Assembly (NCBI GenBank): GCA_965262425.1
Contig: OZ253536.1
Span: forward strand, 2,356,001 to 2,420,000
Source of the DNA: CAZOZZ01 sp965262425
GTDB lineage: Bacteria; Acidobacteriota; Terriglobia; 20CM-2-55-15
DNA length: 64,000 nt
Direction: 5' to 3'
Every line of letters begins with the position of its first letter. The first letter of the stretch is position 1. Position numbers and translations under genes: made by a program. The notes under the pieces are model-generated. The model had not been told where the DNA came from. It searched no databases and worked only from the letters and a program-made list of their open reading frames with translations. This document shows positions 43,038-52,359 of this stretch, in pieces.

Positions 43038-44648
43038 TCAGATATCGGCATTTTCGAAGGTCCTGCTGCTGTCGCCAACCCCGGTCCCCTGCTCCTCGGG
43101 CAGTTCGATCTCAAACACGGTTCCCTTCCCGGGCTCCGAACGAACGCCGATCGAACCATGGTGGGCGTTCACGATCTGATAGACGATAGACAATCCAAGG
43201 CCTGTGCCGGTCCTGAACGACGAGTTGAACGGGAGGAACAACTGATCGATTTCGCTGTCGGTCATGCCAACCCCGGAGTCTTCAAACTGAATGTGTACGC
43301 TTCCATGATCCGATTCCAACCGAATGTTAAGCGTTCCCGAATCCGGCATCGCCTTGAACGCGTTTGAAGCCAGATTGTAGAACACCTGTCGCATCAGGCG
43401 CTCGTCCACCTCGGCCGACACCGGCTCCAAGTCAGTCTCGATCTTGTGTTCGGGACCTAGATCCGGGCTGTTCCGTATGAGCTGAACGGAATCTGCAATG
43501 ACACGGTCCAGCCGAATCCGATCTTTTCTGGGAACGACCGGCCGGGCATACAGAAGGAAATCGTTGATCGTTTGATTCAGCCGTTCCGTCTCCCTGGCAA
43601 TGATTCCAGCCAGCTGCTTCTGTTCCGAACCGAGATCGAGTTCGGATCGAAGCAGATCGAACGAACCGGTAATCGAAGCCAGGGGATTGCGGATCTCATG
43701 CGCGATACCTGCAGACATGACACCAATCGCGGCCATCCGTTCCTTATGACGAAGCTGTCGTTCCATTTCGCGCAGTTCGGTCACGTCGTCGAAGCTCCAG
43801 ACATAGCCCGTCATGCGATCCGGATCCATTGCCAGAGGCGTAATCGAGAACTGCAGGCACACGGAGCGGCCGCTCGGCCCGCTCATCGACACCTCCAGAC
43901 GTCCGGGACCGGCGTCGGGTTCGAGACCGGGAAGCACCTCCTGAATCTGGCGTCCCACTGCTTCGGCGGAACTGCGGCCCGAAATACGAGCCGCAGCGGG
44001 GTTGAACAGCACTATCTTGCCGTCGAGGTCGGTCGTGATAAGCCCGCTGCCCAGGCTCTCGACGATGCGCGTGTTGAGCGCCTGCAGAGACGCCACCTGG
44101 CCCGTTGATTTTTCCAGCGCGGCATCGGAAATGTGCCAGTTTTCGGCCAGAACGTTCGCGAGAAAGCCCACCGCGCTGAAACCCAGGATCGTCACGCCGA
44201 CGATGTACTGCAATTCCACAAACTCGGGAAAGTTGACGGTCGTCGACGGAATGACCTGGAAGTGCGCAAGATCGATGTGGACGCCGTGCAGAAGCGAACT
44301 GGCGATGGCGGTCAGGTATGCGCCACGGCGCTCCAGCAGAATGCTGGACATCACGATCTCGAGAAAATACAGAGAGGAAAAGTAGCTGTCGAGACCACCG
44401 GTCCGGTTGACGGTCCATGTGATCAGGAGCAGGTCGACGGCGATCTGGGCGTAGGCCTGGGCAACGTACGACTTGTTCAGACGGATGAACGCCACCCAGC
44501 ACGGCGACAGCGCGTAGACGGCGCCCAGCAGGACGAGCATGTCCACGGAACGCTGGGCGGCCACGAATACGGTAAAAATGCTCGCCCGGACCCAGATCAG
44601 CCGCAGAAGCCATTTTCCCCGGTCCATGACCGTCCGTGATTCCTCCAT
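43038..44648 (-). CDS. pilS: Membrane histidine kinase PilS
   Basis: 536 residues. About six transmembrane helices in the first 190 residues, a PAS domain (about 205-320, LNTRIVESLGSGLITTDLDG), HisKA with GIAHEIRNPLASITGSF (phospho-His near 340) and a HATPase domain (FYNLASNAFKAM, GTGLGLSIVYQIV). The polytopic sensor with a PAS linker is the PilS arrangement; in other bacteria it senses pilin in the membrane. It is 18 bases downstream of pilC and 35 upstream of pilR in one minus-strand unit. Confidence 0.92.
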   Translation of the reverse strand: MEESRTVMDRGKWLLRLIWVRASIFTVFVAAQRSVDMLVLLGAVYALSPCWVAFIRLNKSYVAQAYAQIAVDLLLITWTVNRTGGLDSYFSSLYFLEIVMSSILLERRGAYLTAIASSLLHGVHIDLAHFQVIPSTTVNFPEFVELQYIVGVTILGFSAVGFLANVLAENWHISDAALEKSTGQVASLQALNTRIVESLGSGLITTDLDGKIVLFNPAAARISGRSSAEAVGRQIQEVLPGLEPDAGPGRLEVSMSGPSGRSVCLQFSITPLAMDPDRMTGYVWSFDDVTELREMERQLRHKERMAAIGVMSAGIAHEIRNPLASITGSFDLLRSELDLGSEQKQLAGIIARETERLNQTINDFLLYARPVVPRKDRIRLDRVIADSVQLIRNSPDLGPEHKIETDLEPVSAEVDERLMRQVFYNLASNAFKAMPDSGTLNIRLESDHGSVHIQFEDSGVGMTDSEIDQLFLPFNSSFRTGTGLGLSIVYQIVNAHHGSIGVRSEPGKGTVFEIELPEEQGTGVGDSSRTFENADI

Positions 44649-44666
44649 CTGGAACCCTGGCCTTTT

Positions 44667-46201
44667 CTAGCCGCTCAACTGGCCGACGAGACTGAAGATC
44701 GGCATGTACATTGAAATCACGATGCCGCCGACGACGATGCCGAGAGTGGCCATCATCATGGGTTCGATGGCCGTCATGAGATCGCCGACGGCCACGTCCA
44801 CCTCCTCTTCGTAGAAATCGGCAATCTTGTTCAGCATGGTTTCAAGAGCGCCCGTCTCCTCGCCGACACCGATCATCTGGATCACCATGCTCGGAAACAC
44901 GCCCGATTCCTCCAGCGGCTCGACGATGGTTCGACCTTGTTCAATCGCAGATTTGACGTTGAAAATAGCCTCCTCGACAATCGCGTTTCCGGATGTCTTA
45001 CCCGTAATTTCGAGAGAATCCAGGATCGGCACACCGCTGGCGATGAGAGTTCCCATCGTGCGCGTAAATCGCGCAACCGAAATCTTTCGAACAAGAGGTC
45101 CGAACACCGGCAACTTCAGGACAACCTTATCGACATTGTAGCGGCCTTTCGGCGTCGCATAGTAGGACTTGAAAAGATAGCCGAAGATGCCCATCCCGAT
45201 AAGAATGAAGAACCCGAACCCCTGTACGAACTCGCTCGCCCCGATCACGATTCGGGTCGGCAGGGGTAGCTCAGCCTCCATACTGTTGAACAACTCCGTG
45301 AACGCGGGCACCACTTTCCAGAGGATCAACGTGATGACGCCGCCGGCGATGACTATGATGGCGATCGGATAGATCATCGCGGATTTCATGGCCGCCTTCA
45401 GCTTCACCGACTTTTCGATGTAAACGGACAGGCGCTGGAAAATCGTATCGAGGATACCGCCTATTTCTCCGGCCGCCACCATGTTCGTGTACAGGTTGTC
45501 GAAGACCTTCGGATACTTCGCCATGCCGTCGGCCAGAGAGTTGCCAGACTCGACTTCACGCAACACACCGTTGATGGCTTCGGCAAACTTCTTGTTCTCC
45601 TGCTGGCCGCCTAGAATCTGCAGGCACTGAACCATGGGAAGTCCAGCATCGATCATGACCGAGAACTGTTTGGTAAAGATCGACACATCTTTGGCAGTGG
45701 GAGCGCCGCCGAACTCGAGGTCGCTCAATTTGAAGCCTTTCTTTTCCTTGGCCTCGATGAGCATGATGTTGTCCTGCCGCAAGGCAACGGCCAGGGCCTG
45801 GGCGCTATCGGCGCTCCGGGTTCCGCTGATTTCTTCGCCACCACGCTTTCTACCTTTAAAAGAAAAAATGGGTCTTCCGCAGAATTTGTGGGTAAAACCG
45901 TCTTCCATCGCCGCTTGAGGAGACCACGGTGCTCGCCAAGCCTCAAGGCTTCCCTCGCAAGCTCGGCGGCTGCGCCGGCCTTGACCCTCGGCTGCGCTCC
46001 GCGGTGTCGGCTGGTGTGGGCGATGGGGAACGGGGCCTCCGGCGGGGGCTCCGGGCACCGGGTGTAGGCGTCCGACCGAAGTGGGTACTGGAATATTCGC
46101 CGTCGAACAAAAGAATAAGGTACTTTGTTTCAATTACTTATGTGCGCACAGGCCTTTGGACTGCCCACAAATTCTGCGGAGGAGGCAGAAAAATTTGGCA
46201 T
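44667..46201 (-). CDS. pilC: PilC platform protein, split after codon 5 by a 317-bp element
   Basis: The native start is the ATG at 46201 with a strong ribosome site (GAGGAAGAGG, 46205-46214). It encodes MPNFS, then the element (45870-46186), then FKGRKRGGEEISGTRSADSA, which is the usual PilC opening. The rest (about 400 residues, two GspF domains: FTKQFSVMIDAGLPMVQCLQ and FTRTMGTLIASGVPILDSLE) is intact. After the insertion the frame runs open from inside the element: an ATG at 46133 or the later one giving MEDGFTHKFCGRP could start a fusion protein in frame. Whether enough is made is unknown. The partner ATPase gene pilB lies just upstream. Confidence 0.9.
45870..46186 (-). mobile_element. 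317-bp miniature inverted-repeat element, copy 2 (inside pilC)
   Basis: It runs from GGGTCTTCCGCAG to CTGCGGAGGAGGC on the plus strand. Flanks: AGAAAAAAT (45861-45869) and AGAAAAAT (46187-46194), an 8-base duplication with one extra A on one side. Removing element and one flank copy restores the pilC frame MPNFSFKGRKRG. Confidence 0.93.
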
Positions 46202-46263
46202 TGTCCTCTTCCTCTATCGTCAGGATCCATCACTGGCGCACGACATCGCAGTCCGGCGCCGGC

Positions 46264-47985
46264 TCAACTTACCGTCTCTCTCACGACTTCCTCTATGGTC
46301 GTTCGCTGGTCACGCACCTTGATCAGGCCGCTCCGTCGCAACGTAATCATGCCGTTTTCGATGGCCAGTCGTTTCAAGTCGATAACCGATCCACCACGGA
46401 TAATCGATTCGCGAATATCATCCGTGATTTCCATCACTTCGTAAAGGCCGATACGTCCCTTGTATCCGGTACCCTGGCATAACTCGCACCCTGTGCCGTG
46501 AACGGGTTTGACCTGCTCCGCTTCTTCCGGCGTGAACCCCATCTCGCGGAGAAGTTCCGACGGGGTCGAGACTTCCTCCACACACCCCCGGCAAACACGT
46601 CGCACCAGACGTTGCGCGCAGATCGCGTGAAGCGAGGTCGCCACCAGAAACGGCTCGATCCCCATGTTAATCAACCGGGAGATCGCGCTCGGGGCGTCGT
46701 TGGTGTGCAGGGTGGTCAGCACCATGTGGCCCGTCAAGGCCGCCTTGATGGCGATCTCCGCAGTCTCGACGTCCCGAATCTCACCTACAAGGATAATGTT
46801 GGGGTCTTGCCGAAGGAAAGAACGAAGTGCGACGGAAAAACTGAGGCCGATCTGTTCCTTGGTCTGAACCTGGTTGATACCGGGCAGGTTGAATTCGACC
46901 GGATCTTCCACGGTCACGATATTTACATTCGGCTTATTGAGCTTCGTGATCGCCGAATACAGCGTGTTGCTCTTCCCCGCACCGGTCGGACCGGTCACGA
47001 GCACCATCCCGAACGGTTGATCAATGGCATGCTCGAAACGTTGCAGCGACGACTCCTCAAAACCCAGACCACGCATATCGAACATCAGGTTGTCGCGGTC
47101 CAGAAGCCGCATCACGATTTTCTCTCCGAAAACCGTCGGAAGCGTGGACACCCTGAAATCCAATTCCCTGGGTTTTCCGTCTACTCGCAACCGGAGCCGG
47201 ATCCGCCCGTCTTGTGGAAGACGTTTCTCGGAAATGTCCAGGTTGGCCATGATCTTCAGCCGGGATACAATCGCGTCCTTCAATTTCAGCGGAGGACTCA
47301 TGGCCGATCGAAGGGTGCCATCGACGCGAAACCGCAAACGCAGTTCCCTCTCGTAGGGTTCAAGATGAACGTCGCTGGCTCCTCTCTTCACCGAATCGAG
47401 CAGAATCAGGTTCACCAGTCGAATGATGGGAGCTTCCCCGGATTCCTTCTCGAGGGACAGCAGGTCGACTTTCGTCTCCTCCTCGACGTCGATCACTTCG
47501 ACGGCAGCATCCGCGGTCGAGTCCGCCAGATCCTCGAAAACCTGCTTCAACTGCGAGTCATACATGGCCCCGAAATGCTTCTCGATCGCCTCCATCAGCT
47601 GGGATTCAGAAGCAATCAGAGGTTGTATGCTCAGGCCCGTCATAAACTTCAGATCGTCGAGCGCGATCACGTTGATCGGGTCGGCCATGGCAATCGTCAA
47701 CGTCGATCCCATGCGGGAGAGGGGCAGAACCTGGTACTTTGTCGCCACCTCCCGGGTCAACACGTCAGCGATCTCAGGCTGGATTTCGAAATGAGACAGG
47801 TTGATGCAGGGGACGCCGTACTGCTTGGACAGCATGGAGGTGAGAGCGTCCTCGGTCATGAAGCCCAGACGGACCAGGCAATTGCCCAGACGGCCCCCGT
47901 CGGTCCTCTGGGACTCCAGCGCCGCCGCTAATTGGTCCTGCGAGACCAGGCCCTCACCGATCAAAATTTCCCCGAGCCTGGACAT
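46264..47985 (-). CDS. pilB: Type IV pilus extension ATPase PilB
   Basis: 573 residues. The N-terminal MshEN-type domain (MSRLGEILIGEGLVSQDQLAAAL, residues 1-150) binds nucleotide messengers in relatives. The ATPase part has Walker A GPTGAGKSNTLY at about 332-343, IVTVEDPVEF, Walker B NIILVGEIRDVETA and the VLTTLHTND His box. Zinc cysteines CRGC and CELC are present. It drives pilus extension with PilC, the next gene downstream. It differs clearly from the GspE-type ATPase at 8.4 kb, so the window encodes two assembly machines. Confidence 0.93.
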   Translation of the reverse strand: MSRLGEILIGEGLVSQDQLAAALESQRTDGGRLGNCLVRLGFMTEDALTSMLSKQYGVPCINLSHFEIQPEIADVLTREVATKYQVLPLSRMGSTLTIAMADPINVIALDDLKFMTGLSIQPLIASESQLMEAIEKHFGAMYDSQLKQVFEDLADSTADAAVEVIDVEEETKVDLLSLEKESGEAPIIRLVNLILLDSVKRGASDVHLEPYERELRLRFRVDGTLRSAMSPPLKLKDAIVSRLKIMANLDISEKRLPQDGRIRLRLRVDGKPRELDFRVSTLPTVFGEKIVMRLLDRDNLMFDMRGLGFEESSLQRFEHAIDQPFGMVLVTGPTGAGKSNTLYSAITKLNKPNVNIVTVEDPVEFNLPGINQVQTKEQIGLSFSVALRSFLRQDPNIILVGEIRDVETAEIAIKAALTGHMVLTTLHTNDAPSAISRLINMGIEPFLVATSLHAICAQRLVRRVCRGCVEEVSTPSELLREMGFTPEEAEQVKPVHGTGCELCQGTGYKGRIGLYEVMEITDDIRESIIRGGSVIDLKRLAIENGMITLRRSGLIKVRDQRTTIEEVVRETVS

Positions 47986-48089
47986 CTTACAGGTTCCTGT
48001 TTTTCGGAGGATCTATCCGGCAACCTCTCGATGGTGGGTTGTGTGGAAGAGTTGTCATGCACTTCAAGAGACACCCAACCTCCAACCAA

Positions 48090-48108
48090 ACGCGTATACG
48101 CGTATAAT
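48090..48108 (+). promoter_or_regulatory. Palindrome ACGCGTATACGCGT overlapping a TATAAT -10 box
   Basis: The perfect 14-base palindrome (48090-48103) ends on the first base of TATAAT (48103-48108), 34 bases before the ntrY ATG. I see no good -35 hexamer at the expected distance. The palindrome in the spacer position is what a repressor or an activator of MerR type would use; the identity of the regulator is unknown. The other side of this 156-base gap serves pilB. Confidence 0.45.
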
Positions 48109-48141
48109 TGTGTCGGTGCGTAAGTTACCATAAGTGACGGT

Positions 48142-50220
48142 ATGAAGGCATCGACACCGGCTACGAAACTCTACCTGGCGGGACTGGCTCTGCTGGCGCT
48201 GGCCCTACTGGTCTTTGTGCAGGCGGCCTTCAACCTCGGACCGTTCAACATCAGCCCGACCGCTCCCGGCGAGATACTCCTACTCTACACACTTTCGACG
48301 TTCATCTTCCTGGTCCTGATCGTCTTTGGGTTTGTTCTGCTCCGGAGCTTGTTCAAACTGTGGGTCGAGCACAAGAGGGAAAAACCCGGGGCAAAGTTCA
48401 AGACACGCCTGGTCCTCTCCATGATCGGCCTGACCCTGGTCCCCGCAACTTTCCTTTTCCTCTTCTCATTCGGCCTGGTCAATCGAAGCATGGTCAAATG
48501 GTTCAGCGTACCGGTGGACACGATTTTTCGGATCACCGAGGAAATCGATAGGGAGTTCACTGCGGAGCATGAAATTGCCGCTCGCGGCATCCTGGCCGAA
48601 ATCTCCATCCAACCTCCAGACGATTTTGAGTCGGCGAAACGAAATTTCAGGTTGGAGGCCATCGCCTTGATGGACGCGGAAGGGCGCTTCGTTCGGCAAT
48701 CCGAAAACGCCGGCCAGTACCGGGAACTGTTCGCCCGGCAGATGAACGTGGCTCTCCAGGAAGAGAACCCGGCCCTCACGACCCGAGAAGGTCGACTGGT
48801 TGGAGCACAACGCATCGCCAGTAATGGCGACGTACAATTCATGGTCGCCGTGTTCCACACGCCCGAGCACTTCCAGAGTCTGACCACCGCGATCGCAGCC
48901 GAACGCCTGGGGTACATCGAACTGGTTCAAAACCAGCGGCTTTATCGTGACACTTATGTCTACATTCTGGCCTTGATGACCATTCTCGTTCTCTTTGCCG
49001 CTGTGTGGACGGGTCTTTACCTGTCGAAACGAATCACCATTCCCATCGAAGCCCTGTCGGGGGCGACCCGGGAGATCTCCGCCGGCAACCTGGGGCATCG
49101 GGTTCAGGTCCAGGCGGACGATGAACTGGGGATGCTCGTCGGCCTGTTCAATGACATGGCCACCCAGTTGCAATTCACCACGGAGGAACTGGAAACCAGA
49201 CGCCGCTACACCGAGATCATCCTCGAGGCGATCCCGACCGGTGTCATATCGATCGACGACGACTTCCGCGTCACGAAGATGAACCGTGCGGCCCGAACGA
49301 TGTTTTCGATCGAGTCGGCCCAAACCCTGAACGACATATTCACCAGGGAGGACCTCGAACAGATCGCCGAGTTGTTGCGCGTTTCCCGGCAGGAGGAGAC
49401 GCTTACCCGCGAACTGACCCTGAGCGCCCACGAAGGGCCCGTCCACAGCGCCGTCACGGCCAGCGTCCTCCGGGCGGGTGGTTTCGTCCTCGTCGTCGAA
49501 GATTTGACCGAAGTCGTCAAGGCGCAGAAGGCCACGGCATGGAGAGAGGTGGCCCGGCGTCTCGCCCACGAAATCAAGAACCCGCTGACGCCAATCCAGT
49601 TGTCTGCCGAGCGCATCGCCCGCAACGTCCAACGCATCCCGACGACGGACCCCCAGATTGCCGGAGTCATCCAGGAGTGCGTTGACGGAATCATCGGCGA
49701 GGTCGGCAGCCTCAAGGCCCTGGTCAACGAGTTCGCACGTGTCGCACGACTCCCGGCAATATCCAGACAACCTGCCGAAATGAAAAGCCTCGTGGAAATG
49801 ACGCTGGCCCTTTACGAGGATCGGTTCAACGGCACCGCGGTACGATCGATGGTTCCCGACAACCTGCCGCCGGTTCTGATGGACTCCCAGCAGATCAAAC
49901 GCGTCCTCATCAATCTCATCGACAATGCCCTGGAAGCGATGGCGGGCAAGACCGACAAGGAGCTGACGATCGGATGTGAACTCGTGCGCGATCGAACGAT
50001 GGCCCGGCTGACCGTAACCGACACGGGACGTGGAATCAACCAGGAGGACCGCAGCCGACTGTTAGCGCCATACTTCTCGACGCGGAAAAACGGCACGGGG
50101 CTCGGGCTGGCGATCTCGAGCCGAATCGTCGCAGACCATGGTGGCTACATCGGATCGGAGCCAAACACACCTCACGGCGCCAAGTTCGTCGTTGAATTAC
50201 CCGTATGCCAAGAGTCCTGA
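48142..50220 (+). CDS. ntrY: NtrY-like membrane histidine kinase
   Basis: 692 residues. Transmembrane helices near 10-32, 42-70, 88-112 and 273-297, with a periplasmic domain in between. HAMP after the last helix (SKRITIPIEALSGATREISAGN), a PAS-like domain (about 350-450), HisKA with RRLAHEIKNPLTPIQLSAERI and a HATPase with INLIDNALEAM and GTGLGLAIS. This domain order is NtrY. NtrYX systems adjust nitrogen or redox metabolism and, in some bacteria, envelope properties. The stop overlaps the start of the NtrX-like regulator by 16 bases. Hence coupled translation. Confidence 0.9.
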   Translation: MKASTPATKLYLAGLALLALALLVFVQAAFNLGPFNISPTAPGEILLLYTLSTFIFLVLIVFGFVLLRSLFKLWVEHKREKPGAKFKTRLVLSMIGLTLVPATFLFLFSFGLVNRSMVKWFSVPVDTIFRITEEIDREFTAEHEIAARGILAEISIQPPDDFESAKRNFRLEAIALMDAEGRFVRQSENAGQYRELFARQMNVALQEENPALTTREGRLVGAQRIASNGDVQFMVAVFHTPEHFQSLTTAIAAERLGYIELVQNQRLYRDTYVYILALMTILVLFAAVWTGLYLSKRITIPIEALSGATREISAGNLGHRVQVQADDELGMLVGLFNDMATQLQFTTEELETRRRYTEIILEAIPTGVISIDDDFRVTKMNRAARTMFSIESAQTLNDIFTREDLEQIAELLRVSRQEETLTRELTLSAHEGPVHSAVTASVLRAGGFVLVVEDLTEVVKAQKATAWREVARRLAHEIKNPLTPIQLSAERIARNVQRIPTTDPQIAGVIQECVDGIIGEVGSLKALVNEFARVARLPAISRQPAEMKSLVEMTLALYEDRFNGTAVRSMVPDNLPPVLMDSQQIKRVLINLIDNALEAMAGKTDKELTIGCELVRDRTMARLTVTDTGRGINQEDRSRLLAPYFSTRKNGTGLGLAISSRIVADHGGYIGSEPNTPHGAKFVVELPVCQES

Positions 50221-51539
50221 TCGTCGACGACGAGAGCGGTATCCGCAAATCCCTGAAGGGGGTTTTTGAGGACGAAGGTTTCAGCACCGACGTCGCCACT
50301 ACCGGAGAAGAGTGCCTGGAAAAGCTCGAGGGGGGGGACTATGACCTGGTTCTGCTCGACGTCTGGCTGCCGGGCATCGACGGTCTGGAAACCCTGCGGC
50401 GTATGCGCCACAAAGTCTCATCACCGTCTGTCATCATGATTTCGGGACACGCTACGATCGCGACTGCTGTAACAGCAACGAAGCTCGGGGCATACGATTT
50501 CATCGAAAAGCCGCTGTCGATCGACCACACCCTGCTGGTCGCTCAGAACGCAATGTCACACCGTCAACTCGAACGCACCAATTCCGACCTGCGACGCCAG
50601 ATCGAAGCACGGTACAACATCGTCGGCGAAAGCATCCCGGTCAAGGCGTTGCGAAAACAGATTTCGGTCGTCGCGCCTACCAACAGTCGCGTCCTGATCT
50701 ACGGGGAAAGCGGGACGGGGAAAGAACTGGTCGCCCGGAACATTCACTTCCAGAGTAACCGCATCGACCAGCCTTTCATCGAAGTCAACTGTGCCGCTAT
50801 TCCCGAAGAGTTGATCGAAAGCGAACTGTTCGGCCACACCCGGGGCTCGTTCACCGGCGCCAGCGAAGACAAGAAGGGCAAGTTCGAGCTTGCGGCCGGA
50901 GGCACGATCCTCCTGGACGAAGTCGGCGACATGAGCCTCAAGACCCAGGCCAAGGTCTTGAGGGTGATCGAACAGCAGCGGTTCCAACCGATCGGCGCGC
51001 AAGCGACCCGCAGCGTGGACGTCCGGATTATCGCCGCCACCAACAAGAACCTGGCCCATGAGATCAAGGCCGGCAGATTTCGCGAAGACCTGTTCTACCG
51101 ACTCAACGTGATCCCATTCTTCGTCCCTCCCCTTCGGGAAAGGCACAAAGACATCCCGGTCATCGCCCGCTATTTCATGGGCATTTTTTCGGCCGAACAC
51201 GGACGCCCCGTCAAGGAGTTTGCCGCCGATGTACTCGAAGCGATGGCCCAGTATGCGTGGCCAGGTAATGTGCGGGAACTCCGCAACGAAATCGAACGCC
51301 TGGTGATCATGCTGCCGGGTGAAAAGATCAGCGTCGGGGATCTGTCCATGCCGAACGGACGCACTTCTGGTCCAGGGCCGACGCTCCAGGAAGCACGTGT
51401 TCAATACGAGCGCGAATTCATCGTGTCCAAGCTCGAAGAAAATAGCTGGAACATCTCCCAGACGGCGCGGGTGTTGGGGTTGGAACGGAGCTATTTTTAC
51501 CGGAAGATGAAGGCGTACGGAATCGGTAAGGGGGAATGA
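50205..51539 (+). CDS. ntrX: NtrX-like sigma-54-family response regulator
   Basis: 444 residues. Receiver domain with phospho-Asp in LVLLDVWLPGIDG; AAA+ domain with Walker A GESGTGKE and Walker B TILLDEVGD; C-terminal Fis helix-turn-helix (NISQTARVLGLERSYFYRKMK). The sigma-54 loop reads GSFTGA instead of GAFTGA. NtrX members vary here and some do not activate sigma-54, so it could be a sigma-54 activator with a changed loop or a sigma-70 regulator. The eight-G run at about 50330 is in frame. Confidence 0.9.
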   Translation: MPRVLIVDDESGIRKSLKGVFEDEGFSTDVATTGEECLEKLEGGDYDLVLLDVWLPGIDGLETLRRMRHKVSSPSVIMISGHATIATAVTATKLGAYDFIEKPLSIDHTLLVAQNAMSHRQLERTNSDLRRQIEARYNIVGESIPVKALRKQISVVAPTNSRVLIYGESGTGKELVARNIHFQSNRIDQPFIEVNCAAIPEELIESELFGHTRGSFTGASEDKKGKFELAAGGTILLDEVGDMSLKTQAKVLRVIEQQRFQPIGAQATRSVDVRIIAATNKNLAHEIKAGRFREDLFYRLNVIPFFVPPLRERHKDIPVIARYFMGIFSAEHGRPVKEFAADVLEAMAQYAWPGNVRELRNEIERLVIMLPGEKISVGDLSMPNGRTSGPGPTLQEARVQYEREFIVSKLEENSWNISQTARVLGLERSYFYRKMKAYGIGKGE

Positions 51540-51604
51540 GGGCAACGGCCAGTGGTCGGTTGTCCGGACACAAACGTGCTTGCTCAATGACGACAAAGGG
51601 AGAA

Positions 51605-52096
51605 ATGGTGAATTTAGGGCGATATTACGAAGATTTTGAAGTGGGGCAGATTTACAAGCACTGGCCCGGCAGGACCGTGACCGAAGCGGATGATACCTGG
51701 TTCAGCCTGGTTACGATGAATCAGAACCCTTTGCACATTGACGAACACTATTGTTCACAGCTCCAGCACGGCCGCCGCCTGGTCAACGGAACCTTCGTCT
51801 TCAGCCTGGTTGTGGGAATGTCGGTCGCCGACATCAGCCTGAAGGCGATTGCCAACCTTGAATACGAAGCCATCAAACACACCGGCCCGGTCTGGCACGG
51901 CGACACCATCTACTCCGAAACAACGGTGCTCGAGAAGGAAGAATCCAAGTCCAAGTCCGATCGCGGCAAGGTCTACGTGGCGACGCGCGGCATCAACCAG
52001 AACGGCGAGACGATCTTGACTTATCGCAGGCGAGTGCTGATCCCAAAGAGGGTCTTCGATGAAGGGAAGAACTACTGGCCCGAAGAGAGCAAGTGA
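51605..52096 (+). CDS. MaoC-family dehydratase
   Basis: I start at ATG 51605 (MVNLGRYYEDFEVGQIY), preceded at close range by AAGGGAGAA; earlier in-frame starts at 51536 and 51587 lack family similarity. 163 residues, one hotdog domain. The catalytic Asp/His motif is present in NPLHIDEHY. Such enzymes hydrate trans-2-enoyl-CoA or dehydrate related thioesters, often with short or branched acyl-CoA (mesaconyl-type in some). It stands alone after ntrX, possibly read through from that operon. Confidence 0.85.
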   Translation: MVNLGRYYEDFEVGQIYKHWPGRTVTEADDTWFSLVTMNQNPLHIDEHYCSQLQHGRRLVNGTFVFSLVVGMSVADISLKAIANLEYEAIKHTGPVWHGDTIYSETTVLEKEESKSKSDRGKVYVATRGINQNGETILTYRRRVLIPKRVFDEGKNYWPEESK

Positions 52097-52097
52097 C

Positions 52098-52283
52098 CTA
52101 AGGGTCCGCTCAAGAATAACTTCACAGAATTGGCGCCCAGATTTGCGTCAGATTCGGTCGCGACCGATTGAGCAGACCGGAGGAATAGCCCCGCTATTTC
52201 GAGGATCTGCGATTGAGGAGCGGCCGAAGATGGCGTGAAGATGGGATGCCAAAATGTGAAGTTATTGTTGAGCGGGCCCTTAG
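52098..52283. repeat. 186-bp element with about 42-bp imperfect terminal inverted repeats
   Basis: The left end CTAAGGGTCCGCTCAAGAAT and following AACTTCACA (52098-52139) is mirrored by the right end (to 52283), which read inward is CTAAGGGCCCGCTCAACAAT then AACTTCACA. About 36 of 42 bases agree. No clear flanking duplication is seen. It looks like a degraded miniature element or the two ends of a deleted insertion sequence. Only this copy is in the window. Confidence 0.75.
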
Positions 52284-52359
52284 TCGCCATGTTCACACAA
52301 TCATCAATGCCGACGACCTTGGGAGATGCCAGCGGATGTCACCATCCATCCCGGTTGCC

